The notes beneath the pieces were generated by a model. The model was not told the DNA's origin. It worked only from the letters and a program-made list of their open reading frames with translations, and did no database searches. From assembly GCF_900106955.1 (NCBI RefSeq), contig NZ_FNNI01000003.1:310001-374000 (forward strand): a stretch of DNA of 64,000 nt, written 5' to 3'. The stretch's first letter is position 1, and each line of letters starts with the position of its first letter. Below are positions 46,510-55,653 of this stretch, piece by piece. The position numbers and the translations under genes were made by a program. The DNA is from Aidingimonas halophila (GTDB taxonomy: Bacteria > Pseudomonadota > Gammaproteobacteria > Pseudomonadales > Halomonadaceae).

Positions 46510-46998
46510 CTACAAGCGCGGCTCATGGCGAGGCGTCGTCGATGACTCCTCACCAGCGACAATGTCGAGTGTCGGCTCTCCCCGCTGTTGTCGCGCGGAT
46601 GACGAGGCGGGTCTGGCGTTGCCCAGCACCGTGTCCTCGCTGTCGACTGCGCGGGCGCTACTGGTCCATGCCATGTCGTCATCATGGATGGCCGGACGAC
46701 GCTCGAAGGAGCGCGTAACGACGGCGTTGGGGGCAAAGCCGGCTCGCAATCCGGCCAGGTGATGAGGAAGAAGCCACAGTTCAGCCAGTAGCCTGACGCC
46801 GATCATGGCGAGCACTAGTATGCCTCCCCCCATGGCCAGGGCCGGCCAGGCGGTATGCCAGTCACTGCCATTCAGCCAGGGTGTGCGAGGTACCAGCCAG
46901 GCACTACCGGCAACCAGTAGCCCGAGCTGAACGATCAGATGGCAGCCGAGCAGCGTACGTCGCGCCAGTGGCCGACGCGGGAATAAAAACTGACGCAT
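46510..46998 (-). CDS. Hypothetical membrane protein, two predicted spans
   Basis: 162 residues, family unknown to me. A basic N-terminus (MRQFLFPRRPLARRTL) is followed by two hydrophobic spans (about 18-37, GCHLIVQLGLLVAGSAWLV, and about 55-80, LAMGGGILVLAMIGVRLLAE) and a polar, Ser/Arg/Glu-rich C-terminal tail. Both termini are probably cytoplasmic. I chose the ATG with GGGAGG 8 bases upstream over the longer frame. It lies alone between vanZ (convergent) and a divergent host-attachment-type gene. Confidence 0.6.
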   Translation of the reverse strand: MRQFLFPRRPLARRTLLGCHLIVQLGLLVAGSAWLVPRTPWLNGSDWHTAWPALAMGGGILVLAMIGVRLLAELWLLPHHLAGLRAGFAPNAVVTRSFERRPAIHDDDMAWTSSARAVDSEDTVLGNARPASSSARQQRGEPTLDIVAGEESSTTPRHEPRL

Positions 46999-47231
46999 GA
47001 TGTTACCTCCCGGTAGAGCGGTATCGACGGCTATGGTCGGTTGCGCCGGCATCCCTGCCGGTGACTGCATGCTACCCCAGAATGGCAATGGCTGCAGGTG
47101 TCGATATATGCCGACATGGCATCCCGTTCACTGCAGACGGTTTGACCGATGTGACTGTGCTTGCCAATCTCCAGAAGTGAGACATGTGCTGATTCAAGCT
47201 GGCAACGCAACGCTTCATGGAGAAAACGCTG

Positions 47232-47651
47232 ATGACGACCTATATAGTGGTAGCGGATGCCGCCCGGGCCCGGATTTTCACGCGTGATGGTCTGAAGCTG
47301 ACGGAACAGGATAGTCTGGTACATGCCGAGGGGCGCATGCATGAGGGCGACCTGATCACCGATGGGCGCGGTGATATGCACGAATCGACGGCGACATCGT
47401 CGGGTGGCGAGGAAGTGGCTCTGCACCACCATGCCGAACTGTTTGCCAAGCAAGTCGCCGAGCGCTTGTACCGAGCCCGTGTCGATAACAAGATGGCCAA
47501 CTTGATTCTCGTGGCACCTCCTCAGTTCCTTGGTCTGATCCGGGATAAGCTCGATGCTGTCACCAGCAAGCTGATCCTGCACACCTTGTCGAAGGATCTC
47601 TCCAAGGCAGCGCTGGAGACCATTCAGAACGCCGTCAGAGAACTACGCTGA
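47232..47651 (+). CDS. Host attachment protein family (baeRF-like)
   Basis: 139 residues. The start TTYIVVADAARARIF, the central GRMHEGDLITDGRGD segment and the end ILVAPPQFLGLIRDKLDAVT (about 93-112) match the family named for an Agrobacterium protein required for attachment to host cells. The domain resembles release-factor-like (eRF1/baeRF) proteins, and the true function in free-living bacteria is unknown. The ATG with GGAG 9 bases upstream is preferred over one five codons earlier. Nothing links it to its neighbours. Confidence 0.75.
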   Translation: MTTYIVVADAARARIFTRDGLKLTEQDSLVHAEGRMHEGDLITDGRGDMHESTATSSGGEEVALHHHAELFAKQVAERLYRARVDNKMANLILVAPPQFLGLIRDKLDAVTSKLILHTLSKDLSKAALETIQNAVRELR

Positions 47652-47758
47652 CTCGTTTCATTTGACCCTCAAGCCTGGGCTGCCTCGGCCGATAGAAAGG
47701 GCACATCCGTGTGGTATCGACGCGGAAAACCCCCTTTCCTGTCAACGAGTGTGGCCCA

Positions 47759-49648
47759 ATGTTGTCTTCTCTGAAGAACCGAATCCTGACTACCTGTGTG
47801 GTGATCATCGCGCTGGCATTGGCGATAAGCGGTCTGGCCAGCTATCTCACCGTCAAATCGCATAACGATGAGCAAGTGGCGGGCAATCTGAACGCCATCG
47901 CCCAAGGCAATGCTCAGGCGATCAATCAATGGTTTACCTCTAATACCACCATGCTGACATCAGTCGAAGAGGCTGTGCAGGATGACGACCCCATGGCGTC
48001 GTTGAAGCAACTAGCTCGGGCTGGCGACTTCATGTTGGCGTATGTCGGCTATCCGGAAGACGGTAGCACCGTGTTTTCGGATGAGTGGGAACCGCCGGAG
48101 GATTATGATCCGCGCGAACGCCCCTGGTATCAGCAGGCTGTCGATGCCGGAGAAGCGATCGTCACGAAACCCTACACGGATGCGAATACCGGACAACTCG
48201 TGGTGTCGTTCGCCCACCCTGTGTATGACGGTGATGAATTGGCTGCCGTGGTGGGAGCGGATGTCGTCATCGATGACATTGTCGCTGACATAGCCGAAAT
48301 CGAACCGACGCCTTCGAGCTTTGCATTTCTCGTTGCTGATGACGGTACGCTGGTCGCCCATCCCGATGCGGATCTGAACCTGGAAAGCGCCACGGAACTG
48401 TCCGAGTCATTGGACGCGCCGTATCTGGCGGCCATGAGGCAGGCCGAGTCTCCGCGCTCGCTGTCTCTGCAAGGTACGGACAAGTTACTACGCAGTGCGC
48501 CAGTTCATGGTACCGACTGGCAGTTGGTGGTGGCGCTGGATGAAAAAGAGGCGACGGCCGGACTCCGAGCCATGCTGGGGACCTCGACCATCACGTTTGT
48601 CCTGGTGGCCTTAGGGGCGGCGCTGGTACTGGGCATCGTGCTCAAGATGGCGTTTCGTCGTCTGCAGAACGTACGCAATGCCATGATCGACATTTCCAGT
48701 GGCGACGGGGATCTCACCCAGCGTCTGCCTGAAGATGGCAAGGACGAGGTGTCTCAGATCGCTGCCGCTTTCAACCGTTTCGTCGCCAAGATGGAAGAGG
48801 TGTTGATTGGTATCCGTGACAGCAGCGAATCGGTCCGTGTGGCGGCGACCGAGATTGCCAGTGGCGGCCAGGATCTGTCACGGCGCACCGACGATGCGGC
48901 ATCGAGCCTGCAGGAGACCTCGGCGTCCATGGAAGAGATCACCAGCACGGTGGAGAACACCGCAAGCTCGTCGCGTGAAGCCAATGACCTATCGCAGTCG
49001 GCTTCGGATGTCGCAGCGCGTGGTGGCGAAGTGGTCGACCGAGCGGTAGAGACCATGGATGAGGTTACGGCCTCGTCGCGGCAGATCGCCGACATCATCC
49101 AGACCATGGACAACATCGCCTTCCAGACCAATCTGCTGGCACTGAATGCCTCGGTGGAGGCGGCGCGTGCCGGTGAGCAGGGGCGCGGTTTCGCCGTGGT
49201 CGCCGGTGAGGTGCGTCAGCTGGCCAACCGCAGTGCCGAGGCGGCCAGCGAGATTCGCGGCTTGATCGACACCTCGGTATCACGTACCGAAGAAGGGGCG
49301 AAGCTGGTGCGTTCGGCCGGTGAGACGATGAAGGAGATCGTCGAGAGCATCAATCGGGTGACCGGTGTGCTGGGCGAGATTTCCTCGGCGGCGGGTGAAC
49401 AGAGCGACGGTATCGGCCAGGTCAACGTGGCGGTGGCGGAGCTGGATCGGATGACCCAGCAGAATGCGGCGCTGGTCGAGGAATCGACCACGGCGGCCGA
49501 GCAACTCAAGGCGCAATCGGATCGTCTGGCTGAGGCAGTGGGCGCCTTTACCTTGTCGGCGTCATCTTCAGGAACACCCCGTCGCACCAACACGCTGCCT
49601 TCAACCCAGCAAACCACCCATCAAGAGTCGAGTGAACATGCAATTTAA
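47759..49648 (+). CDS. Methyl-accepting chemotaxis protein with dCache sensor (1)
   Basis: 629 residues. TM1 covers about 8-30 and the periplasmic double-Cache sensor about 32-265 (DPRERPWYQQAVDAGE, VSFAHPVYDGDELAAVVGAD, FAFLVADDGTLVAHPDAD). TM2 is about 275-297, HAMP about 298-350, then the signalling coiled coil with tip LLALNASVEAARAGEQGRGF. Spacing of the conserved helices resembles the 36H (Tsr-like) class. There is no C-terminal NWETF-type pentapeptide. The family's DxxDY-like amino-acid-binding signature is not obvious to me, so the ligand is unknown. It overlaps the next receptor gene by 11 bases, and a 688-base stretch is identical between them. Confidence 0.92.
   Translation: MLSSLKNRILTTCVVIIALALAISGLASYLTVKSHNDEQVAGNLNAIAQGNAQAINQWFTSNTTMLTSVEEAVQDDDPMASLKQLARAGDFMLAYVGYPEDGSTVFSDEWEPPEDYDPRERPWYQQAVDAGEAIVTKPYTDANTGQLVVSFAHPVYDGDELAAVVGADVVIDDIVADIAEIEPTPSSFAFLVADDGTLVAHPDADLNLESATELSESLDAPYLAAMRQAESPRSLSLQGTDKLLRSAPVHGTDWQLVVALDEKEATAGLRAMLGTSTITFVLVALGAALVLGIVLKMAFRRLQNVRNAMIDISSGDGDLTQRLPEDGKDEVSQIAAAFNRFVAKMEEVLIGIRDSSESVRVAATEIASGGQDLSRRTDDAASSLQETSASMEEITSTVENTASSSREANDLSQSASDVAARGGEVVDRAVETMDEVTASSRQIADIIQTMDNIAFQTNLLALNASVEAARAGEQGRGFAVVAGEVRQLANRSAEAASEIRGLIDTSVSRTEEGAKLVRSAGETMKEIVESINRVTGVLGEISSAAGEQSDGIGQVNVAVAELDRMTQQNAALVEESTTAAEQLKAQSDRLAEAVGAFTLSASSSGTPRRTNTLPSTQQTTHQESSEHAI
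48813..49500 (+). repeat. 688-bp exact repeat, copy 1 (MCP signalling domain)
   Basis: Reads identical to 50938-51625, offset 2125 bases. It starts in the linker after HAMP (TCCGTGACAGCAGCGAATCG) and ends 14 bases before the first cluster of differences near the C-terminal end. Flanking regions of the same genes differ, so only the signalling domain has been duplicated or homogenised. Confidence 0.93.
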
Positions 49649-51752
49649 GTCCCTGCGCTGGTTTGTCGTGGTCATGGCGGGTGCTTGTCTGCTATTGGTG
49701 GCAACGACCTTGGTGGTGTATGCCGTGTTCGTCACCGATCGCACCCAGCATACGGTAGCGTCACACACCGAGGAGCTCCTTGAAGGAGTCATCGATGAGC
49801 GTTTGACAGCATTGGTCTCGGATCAGGCCGGGCGTATTCAGCGTGAGTTGGAACAGGCGCTGTTGCTGGCTGAACAATTGGCCGATACCAATGCCCTGAT
49901 GGGGGATCGGGATGGCGAGTCACAGTTCTCGTTGAGTCGTGGCGAGCTCTCCTATTTGGTGCGCAACACCGTGGAACAGAACCCCTCTTTGCTGGATGCC
50001 TTCATTGGTTGGGAACCGAACGCGTTCGGTGACGATGAGGCCTTCGAAGGGAGAGAGGCGCAGGGCTATGATGACTCTGGCCGCTTCATGCCCTGGTGGT
50101 ACCGTGATGAGAACGGCGATATCGACGTGCTGCCATTGGGCGAGACCATGGAGAGTGAAGAGGTCCAACCCGGGGGCATGCGAGAAGGTGAATACTATCT
50201 CTGCCCACGGGAAACCAAGGCTCCCTGTGTCATTGACCCGGCTCCATACGACTACGGCGGTGAGACGTTGCTGGTGACTTCCTTCAATGTCCCGGTCATG
50301 GTCAATGATGAGTTCAAGGGTGTCGCTGGCGTCGATCTGTCACTCGACTTCATTCAGGAGCGGCTGGCGGCGGCGAACCAGGAGTTGTACGACGGTGCCG
50401 GCGAAATGGCCCTGGTCGCCTCGGAGGGCGGCCTCGTTGCGCACACAGGGAATGACGAGGCTCTGGGTGCGTCTGCTGATGAGGTGCTGGATGCATCGTC
50501 GTTGAGCCGTCTCCAAGAGGCCCGACAGAGTGGTGAGCCGGTCAGTATCAACGAAGCGGGTGTGCTCGAACGTTACCGCGCTTTCTCGATAGGCGATACT
50601 CAGCAGCGTTGGGTGCTGATGGTAACGCTACCGGAGCAGGCCGCACTGGCGGAGCTGGCCACGTTGCAGACACGACTCGATGAACAGCGCCGCACGGATA
50701 TTCTCGGCATGATTGGTGTCGGCTTGCTGGTGACGATAGTGGGGTTGATCGCCATCTGGGGGGTTGGTTCGCGTATCGCCAAGCCTTTGCGCCTACTGGC
50801 GGGTCGCATGAGGGACATCGCCAGTGGCGATGGCGACTTGACGCAGCGCCTGCCTGTCAGAGGACGTGATGAAACGGCCGAGTTGGCGACTCAGTTCAAT
50901 GCTTTCGCCGACAAGATCAATGACGTGCTGCTGGATGTCCGTGACAGCAGCGAATCGGTCCGTGTGGCGGCGACCGAGATTGCCAGTGGCGGCCAGGATC
51001 TGTCACGGCGCACCGACGATGCGGCATCGAGCCTGCAGGAGACCTCGGCGTCCATGGAAGAGATCACCAGCACGGTGGAGAACACCGCAAGCTCGTCGCG
51101 TGAAGCCAATGACCTATCGCAGTCGGCTTCGGATGTCGCAGCGCGTGGTGGCGAAGTGGTCGACCGAGCGGTAGAGACCATGGATGAGGTTACGGCCTCG
51201 TCGCGGCAGATCGCCGACATCATCCAGACCATGGACAACATCGCCTTCCAGACCAATCTGCTGGCACTGAATGCCTCGGTGGAGGCGGCGCGTGCCGGTG
51301 AGCAGGGGCGCGGTTTCGCCGTGGTCGCCGGTGAGGTGCGTCAGCTGGCCAACCGCAGTGCCGAGGCGGCCAGCGAGATTCGCGGCTTGATCGACACCTC
51401 GGTATCACGTACCGAAGAAGGGGCGAAGCTGGTGCGTTCGGCCGGTGAGACGATGAAGGAGATCGTCGAGAGCATCAATCGGGTGACCGGTGTGCTGGGC
51501 GAGATTTCCTCGGCGGCGGGTGAACAGAGCGACGGTATCGGCCAGGTCAACGTGGCGGTGGCGGAGCTGGATCGGATGACCCAGCAGAATGCGGCGCTGG
51601 TCGAGGAATCGACCACGGCGGCCGAACAACTCAAGGCGCAGTCCGACCATCTTGCCACGATCATAGCGGGTTTCACCCTTGCCGAGCGTGATACGAGGGA
51701 TACGTCACGACAAGAAGCGCTTCCGGACACACGCTTGCCTGAACGCGTGTGA
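49638..51752 (+). CDS. Methyl-accepting chemotaxis protein with large Cache sensor (2)
   Basis: 704 residues. TM1 covers about 7-30 (WFVVVMAGACLLLVATTLVV). The periplasmic sensor spans about 31-345 with dCache features (AFIGWEPNAFGDD, MPWWYRDENGDID, TSFNVPVMVNDEFKGVAGVDL) and a Cys pair in YLCPRETKAPCV. TM2 is about 355-375, followed by HAMP and the same signalling domain as receptor 1. The start lies inside the end of receptor 1 (11-base overlap), so both are made from one transcript. The sensor differs from receptor 1 although the output domain is identical, so the pair likely senses different ligands. Confidence 0.92.
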   Translation: MQFKSLRWFVVVMAGACLLLVATTLVVYAVFVTDRTQHTVASHTEELLEGVIDERLTALVSDQAGRIQRELEQALLLAEQLADTNALMGDRDGESQFSLSRGELSYLVRNTVEQNPSLLDAFIGWEPNAFGDDEAFEGREAQGYDDSGRFMPWWYRDENGDIDVLPLGETMESEEVQPGGMREGEYYLCPRETKAPCVIDPAPYDYGGETLLVTSFNVPVMVNDEFKGVAGVDLSLDFIQERLAAANQELYDGAGEMALVASEGGLVAHTGNDEALGASADEVLDASSLSRLQEARQSGEPVSINEAGVLERYRAFSIGDTQQRWVLMVTLPEQAALAELATLQTRLDEQRRTDILGMIGVGLLVTIVGLIAIWGVGSRIAKPLRLLAGRMRDIASGDGDLTQRLPVRGRDETAELATQFNAFADKINDVLLDVRDSSESVRVAATEIASGGQDLSRRTDDAASSLQETSASMEEITSTVENTASSSREANDLSQSASDVAARGGEVVDRAVETMDEVTASSRQIADIIQTMDNIAFQTNLLALNASVEAARAGEQGRGFAVVAGEVRQLANRSAEAASEIRGLIDTSVSRTEEGAKLVRSAGETMKEIVESINRVTGVLGEISSAAGEQSDGIGQVNVAVAELDRMTQQNAALVEESTTAAEQLKAQSDHLATIIAGFTLAERDTRDTSRQEALPDTRLPERV
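50938..51625 (+). repeat. 688-bp exact repeat, copy 2 (MCP signalling domain)
   Basis: Second copy of the segment at 48813-49500, within receptor 2. The first difference beyond it is a silent G/A change, followed by scattered changes. Confidence 0.93.
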
Positions 51753-51778
51753 GTGCGGCTGATGCCGGACCGAGGGGA

Positions 51779-52705
51779 TCATGGCACGTAGGGCAGCTCG
51801 ATCTGGTCGCTACGTTCGATTCCCTCGGTCATTTGACGGCATAGACGCAGGAACTCGCGCATGCCCGTGGTGAGATACTTGTGGCGATGCCAGATAAAGC
51901 TGAACTGGCGCCGCAGATCGAGCTCCGGCGTCTCCAGCGGCATCAAACTGCCACGTCGAAAGGCATCACGTACCGCCAGCCGCGAGACGCAACCGATACC
52001 GATCCCGGACTCGACGGCTCGCTTGATGCCTTCCGTATGTTCCAATTCGAGCAGGATATTGAAACGACCGCGGCGATGGCGCATGGCATGTTCCAGGGTC
52101 AATCGGGTACCGGACCCCTTCTCCCGCATGATCCAGTCTTCCCGTAACAGGCGGTCCATATCGAGTGGACCCGCATTGGCAATGGGATGCTCGGGTGAGC
52201 AGAAAACCACCAATTCATCTTCAACCCAAGGTTGAAGTACGACATTCTCTTCCTGGCAATTGCCCTCGATTAGCCCCACATCCAGTTCATGCTGAACCAC
52301 GCCCTCGATGATCAACTGAGTATTACGAACCTGAAGACGGACGCGGCTTTCCGGATACTGTTGCAGAAAATCGCTGATCAACAGCGTGGCCAGGTAGTTG
52401 CCGATGGTGAGTGTCGCCCCCACGTCCAGCGAACCGATCCCGCGTTGGCCGCGGAGCAGTTCCTCGATCTCTTCACCACGGTCCAGTAGGGCGACCGCCT
52501 TAGGTAATAACTGGAAGCCCAGTGCGTTGAGTTTCAAACGTTTACCGATGCGGTCGAGAAGCTGGCAGTCGAATTGACGCTCCAGTTCGGCCAGGGCCGT
52601 GCTGGCAGCCGACTGCGATAAGGCGAGCGCTCGAGCAGCACGGGAGACACTCTCGTATTGGGCAACGGCCACGAAAACCTCTAATTGTCGGAAGGTATAG
52701 CGCAT
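51779..52705 (-). CDS. finR: LysR-family regulator, FinR-like
   Basis: 308 residues. The helix-turn-helix is at about 2-60 (TFRQLEVFVAVAQYESVSRA, LALSQSAASTALAELE), with the effector domain at about 90-295 (SLDVGATLTIGNYLATLLIS, DWIMREKGSGTRLTLEHAM). It is divergent from fpr. In Pseudomonas putida the LysR regulator FinR lies divergent from fprA and is needed for its induction by oxidants. The same arrangement here supports the name, with a 17-base perfect palindrome in the shared promoter. It converges on receptor 2 with 26 bases between stops. Confidence 0.78.
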   Translation of the reverse strand: MRYTFRQLEVFVAVAQYESVSRAARALALSQSAASTALAELERQFDCQLLDRIGKRLKLNALGFQLLPKAVALLDRGEEIEELLRGQRGIGSLDVGATLTIGNYLATLLISDFLQQYPESRVRLQVRNTQLIIEGVVQHELDVGLIEGNCQEENVVLQPWVEDELVVFCSPEHPIANAGPLDMDRLLREDWIMREKGSGTRLTLEHAMRHRRGRFNILLELEHTEGIKRAVESGIGIGCVSRLAVRDAFRRGSLMPLETPELDLRRQFSFIWHRHKYLTTGMREFLRLCRQMTEGIERSDQIELPYVP

Positions 52706-52728
52706 GGTATCGGGCTTCAGAAAATGTA

Positions 52729-52745
52729 TATCTATAGTATAGATA
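52729..52745. promoter_or_regulatory. 17-bp perfect palindrome between finR and fpr
   Basis: TATCTATA-G-TATAGATA, 24 bases upstream of finR and 107 upstream of fpr. LysR proteins bind interrupted dyads in such divergent gaps; FinR binding is inferred. Confidence 0.6.
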
Positions 52746-52851
52746 AGTGTTATCCATATAATCCATTTAACAGATATTTCTTAACGGCTTAGAATTGTCA
52801 AAAAGTTGAAGCTGCCGTATTTATTCGGTTCTGGAATATAAGGAGTCGGTT

Positions 52852-53628
52852 GTGAGTAAGTTTGCCCTGGAAGAAGTGCTGAGTGTCCATCACTGGAATG
52901 ACACGCTGTTCAGCTTCCGCACGACGCGCGAGCGCAGTCTGCGTTTCAAGAATGGGCAGTTCGTGATGATCGGTCTCGAGGTAGAAGGCAAGCCTTTGGT
53001 ACGAGCCTACTCCGTTGCAAGCCCCAATTACGAGGATCATCTGGAGTTTTTCAGCATCAAGGTTCCTGATGGGCCACTGACCTCACGGCTCCAGCATTTG
53101 AAGGTGGGCGATCAGGTCATGGTGAGCCGTAAGCCGACCGGCACCCTGGTGACAGACGATTTGTTGCCCGGGCGGAACCTGTTCATGCTGTCCACCGGTA
53201 CTGGGTTGGCGCCTTTCCTGAGCTTGATTCAGGACCCGGAAGTGTACGAGCGTTTTGAAAAGGTGGTGTTGATCCATGGGGTTCGCACGGTAAGTGAACT
53301 GGCGTACGCCGATTTTATCCAGGACGACCTGCCGGCTCACGAGTATCTGGGTGACGAAATCCGCGAGAAGCTGGTGTATTACCCCACCGTGACCCGTGAG
53401 GAATTTCACACCCAGGGCCGGCTGACGGACCATATTCGCAGCGGCAAACTGTTCGAGGATACCGGCGTCCCGGTCATGGACCCCAAGCAAGACCGTGCCA
53501 TGATCTGCGGTAGTCCGGCCATGCTCGATGAGTCCAGCGCCTTGCTTGATGATCTGGGCTTCAACATTTCGCCACGCATGGGGGAACCCGGTGATTATGT
53601 GATCGAGCGCGCTTTCGTCGAAAAATAG
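52852..53628 (+). CDS. fpr: Ferredoxin/flavodoxin-NADP+ reductase
   Basis: 258-residue FAD enzyme passing electrons between NADPH and ferredoxin or flavodoxin. The FAD motif is VRAYSVASPNYEDHLEFFSI near 49-68. The NADP region has LMSTGTGLAPFLSLI-type sequence (MLSTGTGLAPFLS near 113-125) and a C-terminal AFVEK, as in the bacterial subclass I enzymes of Pseudomonas/Azotobacter type. The start is GTG with AGGAG 6 bases upstream. It is followed by a strong terminator-like hairpin. Confidence 0.95.
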   Translation: MSKFALEEVLSVHHWNDTLFSFRTTRERSLRFKNGQFVMIGLEVEGKPLVRAYSVASPNYEDHLEFFSIKVPDGPLTSRLQHLKVGDQVMVSRKPTGTLVTDDLLPGRNLFMLSTGTGLAPFLSLIQDPEVYERFEKVVLIHGVRTVSELAYADFIQDDLPAHEYLGDEIREKLVYYPTVTREEFHTQGRLTDHIRSGKLFEDTGVPVMDPKQDRAMICGSPAMLDESSALLDDLGFNISPRMGEPGDYVIERAFVEK

Positions 53629-53665
53629 TCATGCCTGATATCGACTCCCGGAGATCTGCCGAACG

Positions 53666-53700
53666 CCGCCCTCGCCATTCATGTTGGCGAGGGCGGTTCC
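53666..53700 (+). terminator. Terminator-like hairpin after fpr
   Basis: Twelve perfect pairs, CCGCCCTCGCCA (53666-53677) with TGGCGAGGGCGG (53685-53696), loop TTCATGT. It is followed by TTCCATTTC, a weak T-run. Confidence 0.65.
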
Positions 53701-53774
53701 ATTTCGGGGGCAGTGCCAGCAGTGATACGAAAGTCTCTTATACTAACGTATATATTTTGTCAATGGGATTTTGA

Positions 53775-53803
53775 TTGACGCGGGTAACGTCTGAGCCTAA
53801 TCT
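53775..53803 (+). promoter_or_regulatory. Candidate promoter for the TRAP-gluconate operon
   Basis: TTGACG (53775-53780) and TAATCT (53798-53803) at 17-base spacing. The gluconate-repressor box begins 10 bases after the -10, placing it over the transcription start. Confidence 0.45.
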
Positions 53804-53813
53804 TTCCTGTGGC

Positions 53814-53827
53814 TGTTACCGGTAACA
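53814..53827. promoter_or_regulatory. GntR (gluconate repressor) operator
   Basis: TGTTACCGGTAACA, a perfect 14-base palindrome followed by T, matching the E. coli GntR box core TGTTACC/GGTAACA as I recall it. It lies 91 bases before dctP. The repressor gene itself ends this operon. A half-site GTTACC occurs at 57502-57507 before the repressor gene. Confidence 0.8.
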
Positions 53828-53918
53828 TCGGTAGCAATCCGCAAGTTAATCAACAATATATTAGCAACCCCCAATAGTTGCCATCGACAATGAACAACGA
53901 CCACGGGAGATAACCGCC

Positions 53919-54998
53919 ATGTCTGCAATCTGGCGTACTTCGCTCACACTCGCTGGTGCCGCTTCGCTCACGATGGGTGTCGCCCAGGCCCAGGAGCCCG
54001 ATCTTTCCGAGCCCCCTGAAATCGACGGTGAAGTCATCACTGAAGATCTGGGGAGTCATACATTGAGGCTGGGAATCGGTCTGGCGGAAAGTTCACCGCA
54101 GTACCTCTCCAGTCAGTACTTCGCCGATATTCTCGATGAACGTACCGAAGGTCGAATTTCCGTCGAGATCTTCCCCAACAGCCAGTTGGGCGATGACGTG
54201 CAAATGATGGAAATGCTGCAGACGGGGTCGCTGGATATGACCTATCCGTCGACTTCACCGGCCACCACCTATGTACCTGAACTGGCGGTTTTCGATCTGC
54301 CGTTCCTGTTCCCGACTCGCGAATCGGCCGTTGAGGTCATGAATAGCGATGTTGCTCAGGACATGCTGGACTCCTTCGAGGAGTCAGACATCAAGGCGCT
54401 GGCTTTTTCCGAGAACGGTTATCGTCAGTTGACCAATAGCGTACGTCCAGTCGAGTCACCTGAAGATGTCGCGGGTATCGATGTTGGTGGTCTGACGATC
54501 CGGACCATGGAAAACGACGTGCAGCTGTCGATTTGGGAAGCCCTGGGCGCCAACCCGACACCGATGGCGTTCGGCGAGGTCTTCTCGGCCATGGAGCAGG
54601 GAGTTATCGATGGTCAGGAAAACCCATGGAGCACCATCCTGACGTCCAACTTCTACGAAGTTCAGGACTATGGCTCCGAGACTCGGCACGTCTATACGCC
54701 CTTCATCCTGATGATGTCCATGCAGACTTGGGACCAGCTCGATCCTCAGTACCAGGAACTGGTACAGGAGGCGGCACGCAAGTCCGCGGAGTATGAGATT
54801 CAGCTGGCTACCGAGTATGATGACTGGTCACGCGAGCAGCTCGAAGAGCGCGGCATGGAAATCACCCGCCTGAATGATGAACAGGTTGCTGAATTCCAGG
54901 AAGCCGTGGAAGAAGTCTATGACGAGTGGGCGCCGGAGATCGGTGAAGATGTCGTAGAAGAGGTGCAGAGCATCGTTGCCGACGTTCAGGATGAATAA
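53919..54998 (+). CDS. TRAP transporter substrate-binding protein (DctP type)
   Basis: 359 residues. A signal peptide (about 1-24, ending AQA) is followed by the DctP fold, with LRLGIGLAESSPQYLSSQYF near 49-68, VEIFPNSQLGDD near 86-97, and the substrate-arginine region VGGLTIRTMENDVQL near 187-201. The mature protein is strongly acidic, as in halophiles. It is the first gene of a dctPQM-gntK-gntR unit, so gluconate or a related aldonate is the probable ligand. CACGGGAGA precedes the ATG. Confidence 0.9.
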   Translation: MSAIWRTSLTLAGAASLTMGVAQAQEPDLSEPPEIDGEVITEDLGSHTLRLGIGLAESSPQYLSSQYFADILDERTEGRISVEIFPNSQLGDDVQMMEMLQTGSLDMTYPSTSPATTYVPELAVFDLPFLFPTRESAVEVMNSDVAQDMLDSFEESDIKALAFSENGYRQLTNSVRPVESPEDVAGIDVGGLTIRTMENDVQLSIWEALGANPTPMAFGEVFSAMEQGVIDGQENPWSTILTSNFYEVQDYGSETRHVYTPFILMMSMQTWDQLDPQYQELVQEAARKSAEYEIQLATEYDDWSREQLEERGMEITRLNDEQVAEFQEAVEEVYDEWAPEIGEDVVEEVQSIVADVQDE

Positions 54999-55085
54999 CA
55001 CCTGACCACTCTCTTCACACTTCACATCATGTCGTTGTTCGGGCAAGGGGGACGAGCCTCTTGCCCGAGATTGAATGGAGCCTCT

Positions 55086-55649
55086 ATGGAGTCGAGCGAT
55101 AAAGCGGTCGCTGAAGTGGCATCGCATGAAGATCCCAGGCGCGGTCCTCTGGAACTGGATATCGAAGGCAAGCGTGGGCCGGCACCTTTCCGCTACCTGA
55201 CGATCATCATGGAGCATGTGATCGCTGCCATTCTGGTCGCGCTGATTGTGTCCGTCTCCAGTAATGTCGTTGCAAGATCGTTACTCAATAACTCGTTGCC
55301 CTGGGCTGATGAACTGGCCCGAATGCTTTTCATCTGGTTGATTTTTATCGGCGCGGCAGCGGCTTTCGCGCGCTATGAGCATGTCGCCGTCGATTTCATC
55401 GTGCAGAAGGCATCCCGCCGTGTGGCGTATACCATGTATTTCACCCAACACGTGATCATTACGGTCTTGATGGGATTCGTTCTTTATGGCGGAGGATTGA
55501 TCCTGAGCCGGTCAACCGGGACTACCGCTATTCTTGGTGTGCCGTGGAATCTGATTAATGTTTCGATGCTTGTATGTGCTCTGTTCATCGCTGCACTGGC
55601 CATATGGCGTGCCTGGCAGAGTCTGAGCCTGATCCGTCGGAGGACCTGA
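55086..55649 (+). CDS. TRAP transporter small permease (DctQ type)
   Basis: 187 residues with an unusually long charged N-terminal cytoplasmic tail (about 1-40). Four spans follow (about 45-67, 82-100, 120-145 and 155-175). The DctQ signature WADELARMLFIWLIFIGAA lies near 78-96, followed by FARYEHVAVDF. The ATG with GGAG 5 bases upstream is chosen; a longer frame exists. It is 4 bases upstream of dctM. Confidence 0.9.
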   Translation: MESSDKAVAEVASHEDPRRGPLELDIEGKRGPAPFRYLTIIMEHVIAAILVALIVSVSSNVVARSLLNNSLPWADELARMLFIWLIFIGAAAAFARYEHVAVDFIVQKASRRVAYTMYFTQHVIITVLMGFVLYGGGLILSRSTGTTAILGVPWNLINVSMLVCALFIAALAIWRAWQSLSLIRRRT

Positions 55650-55653
55650 CAGC

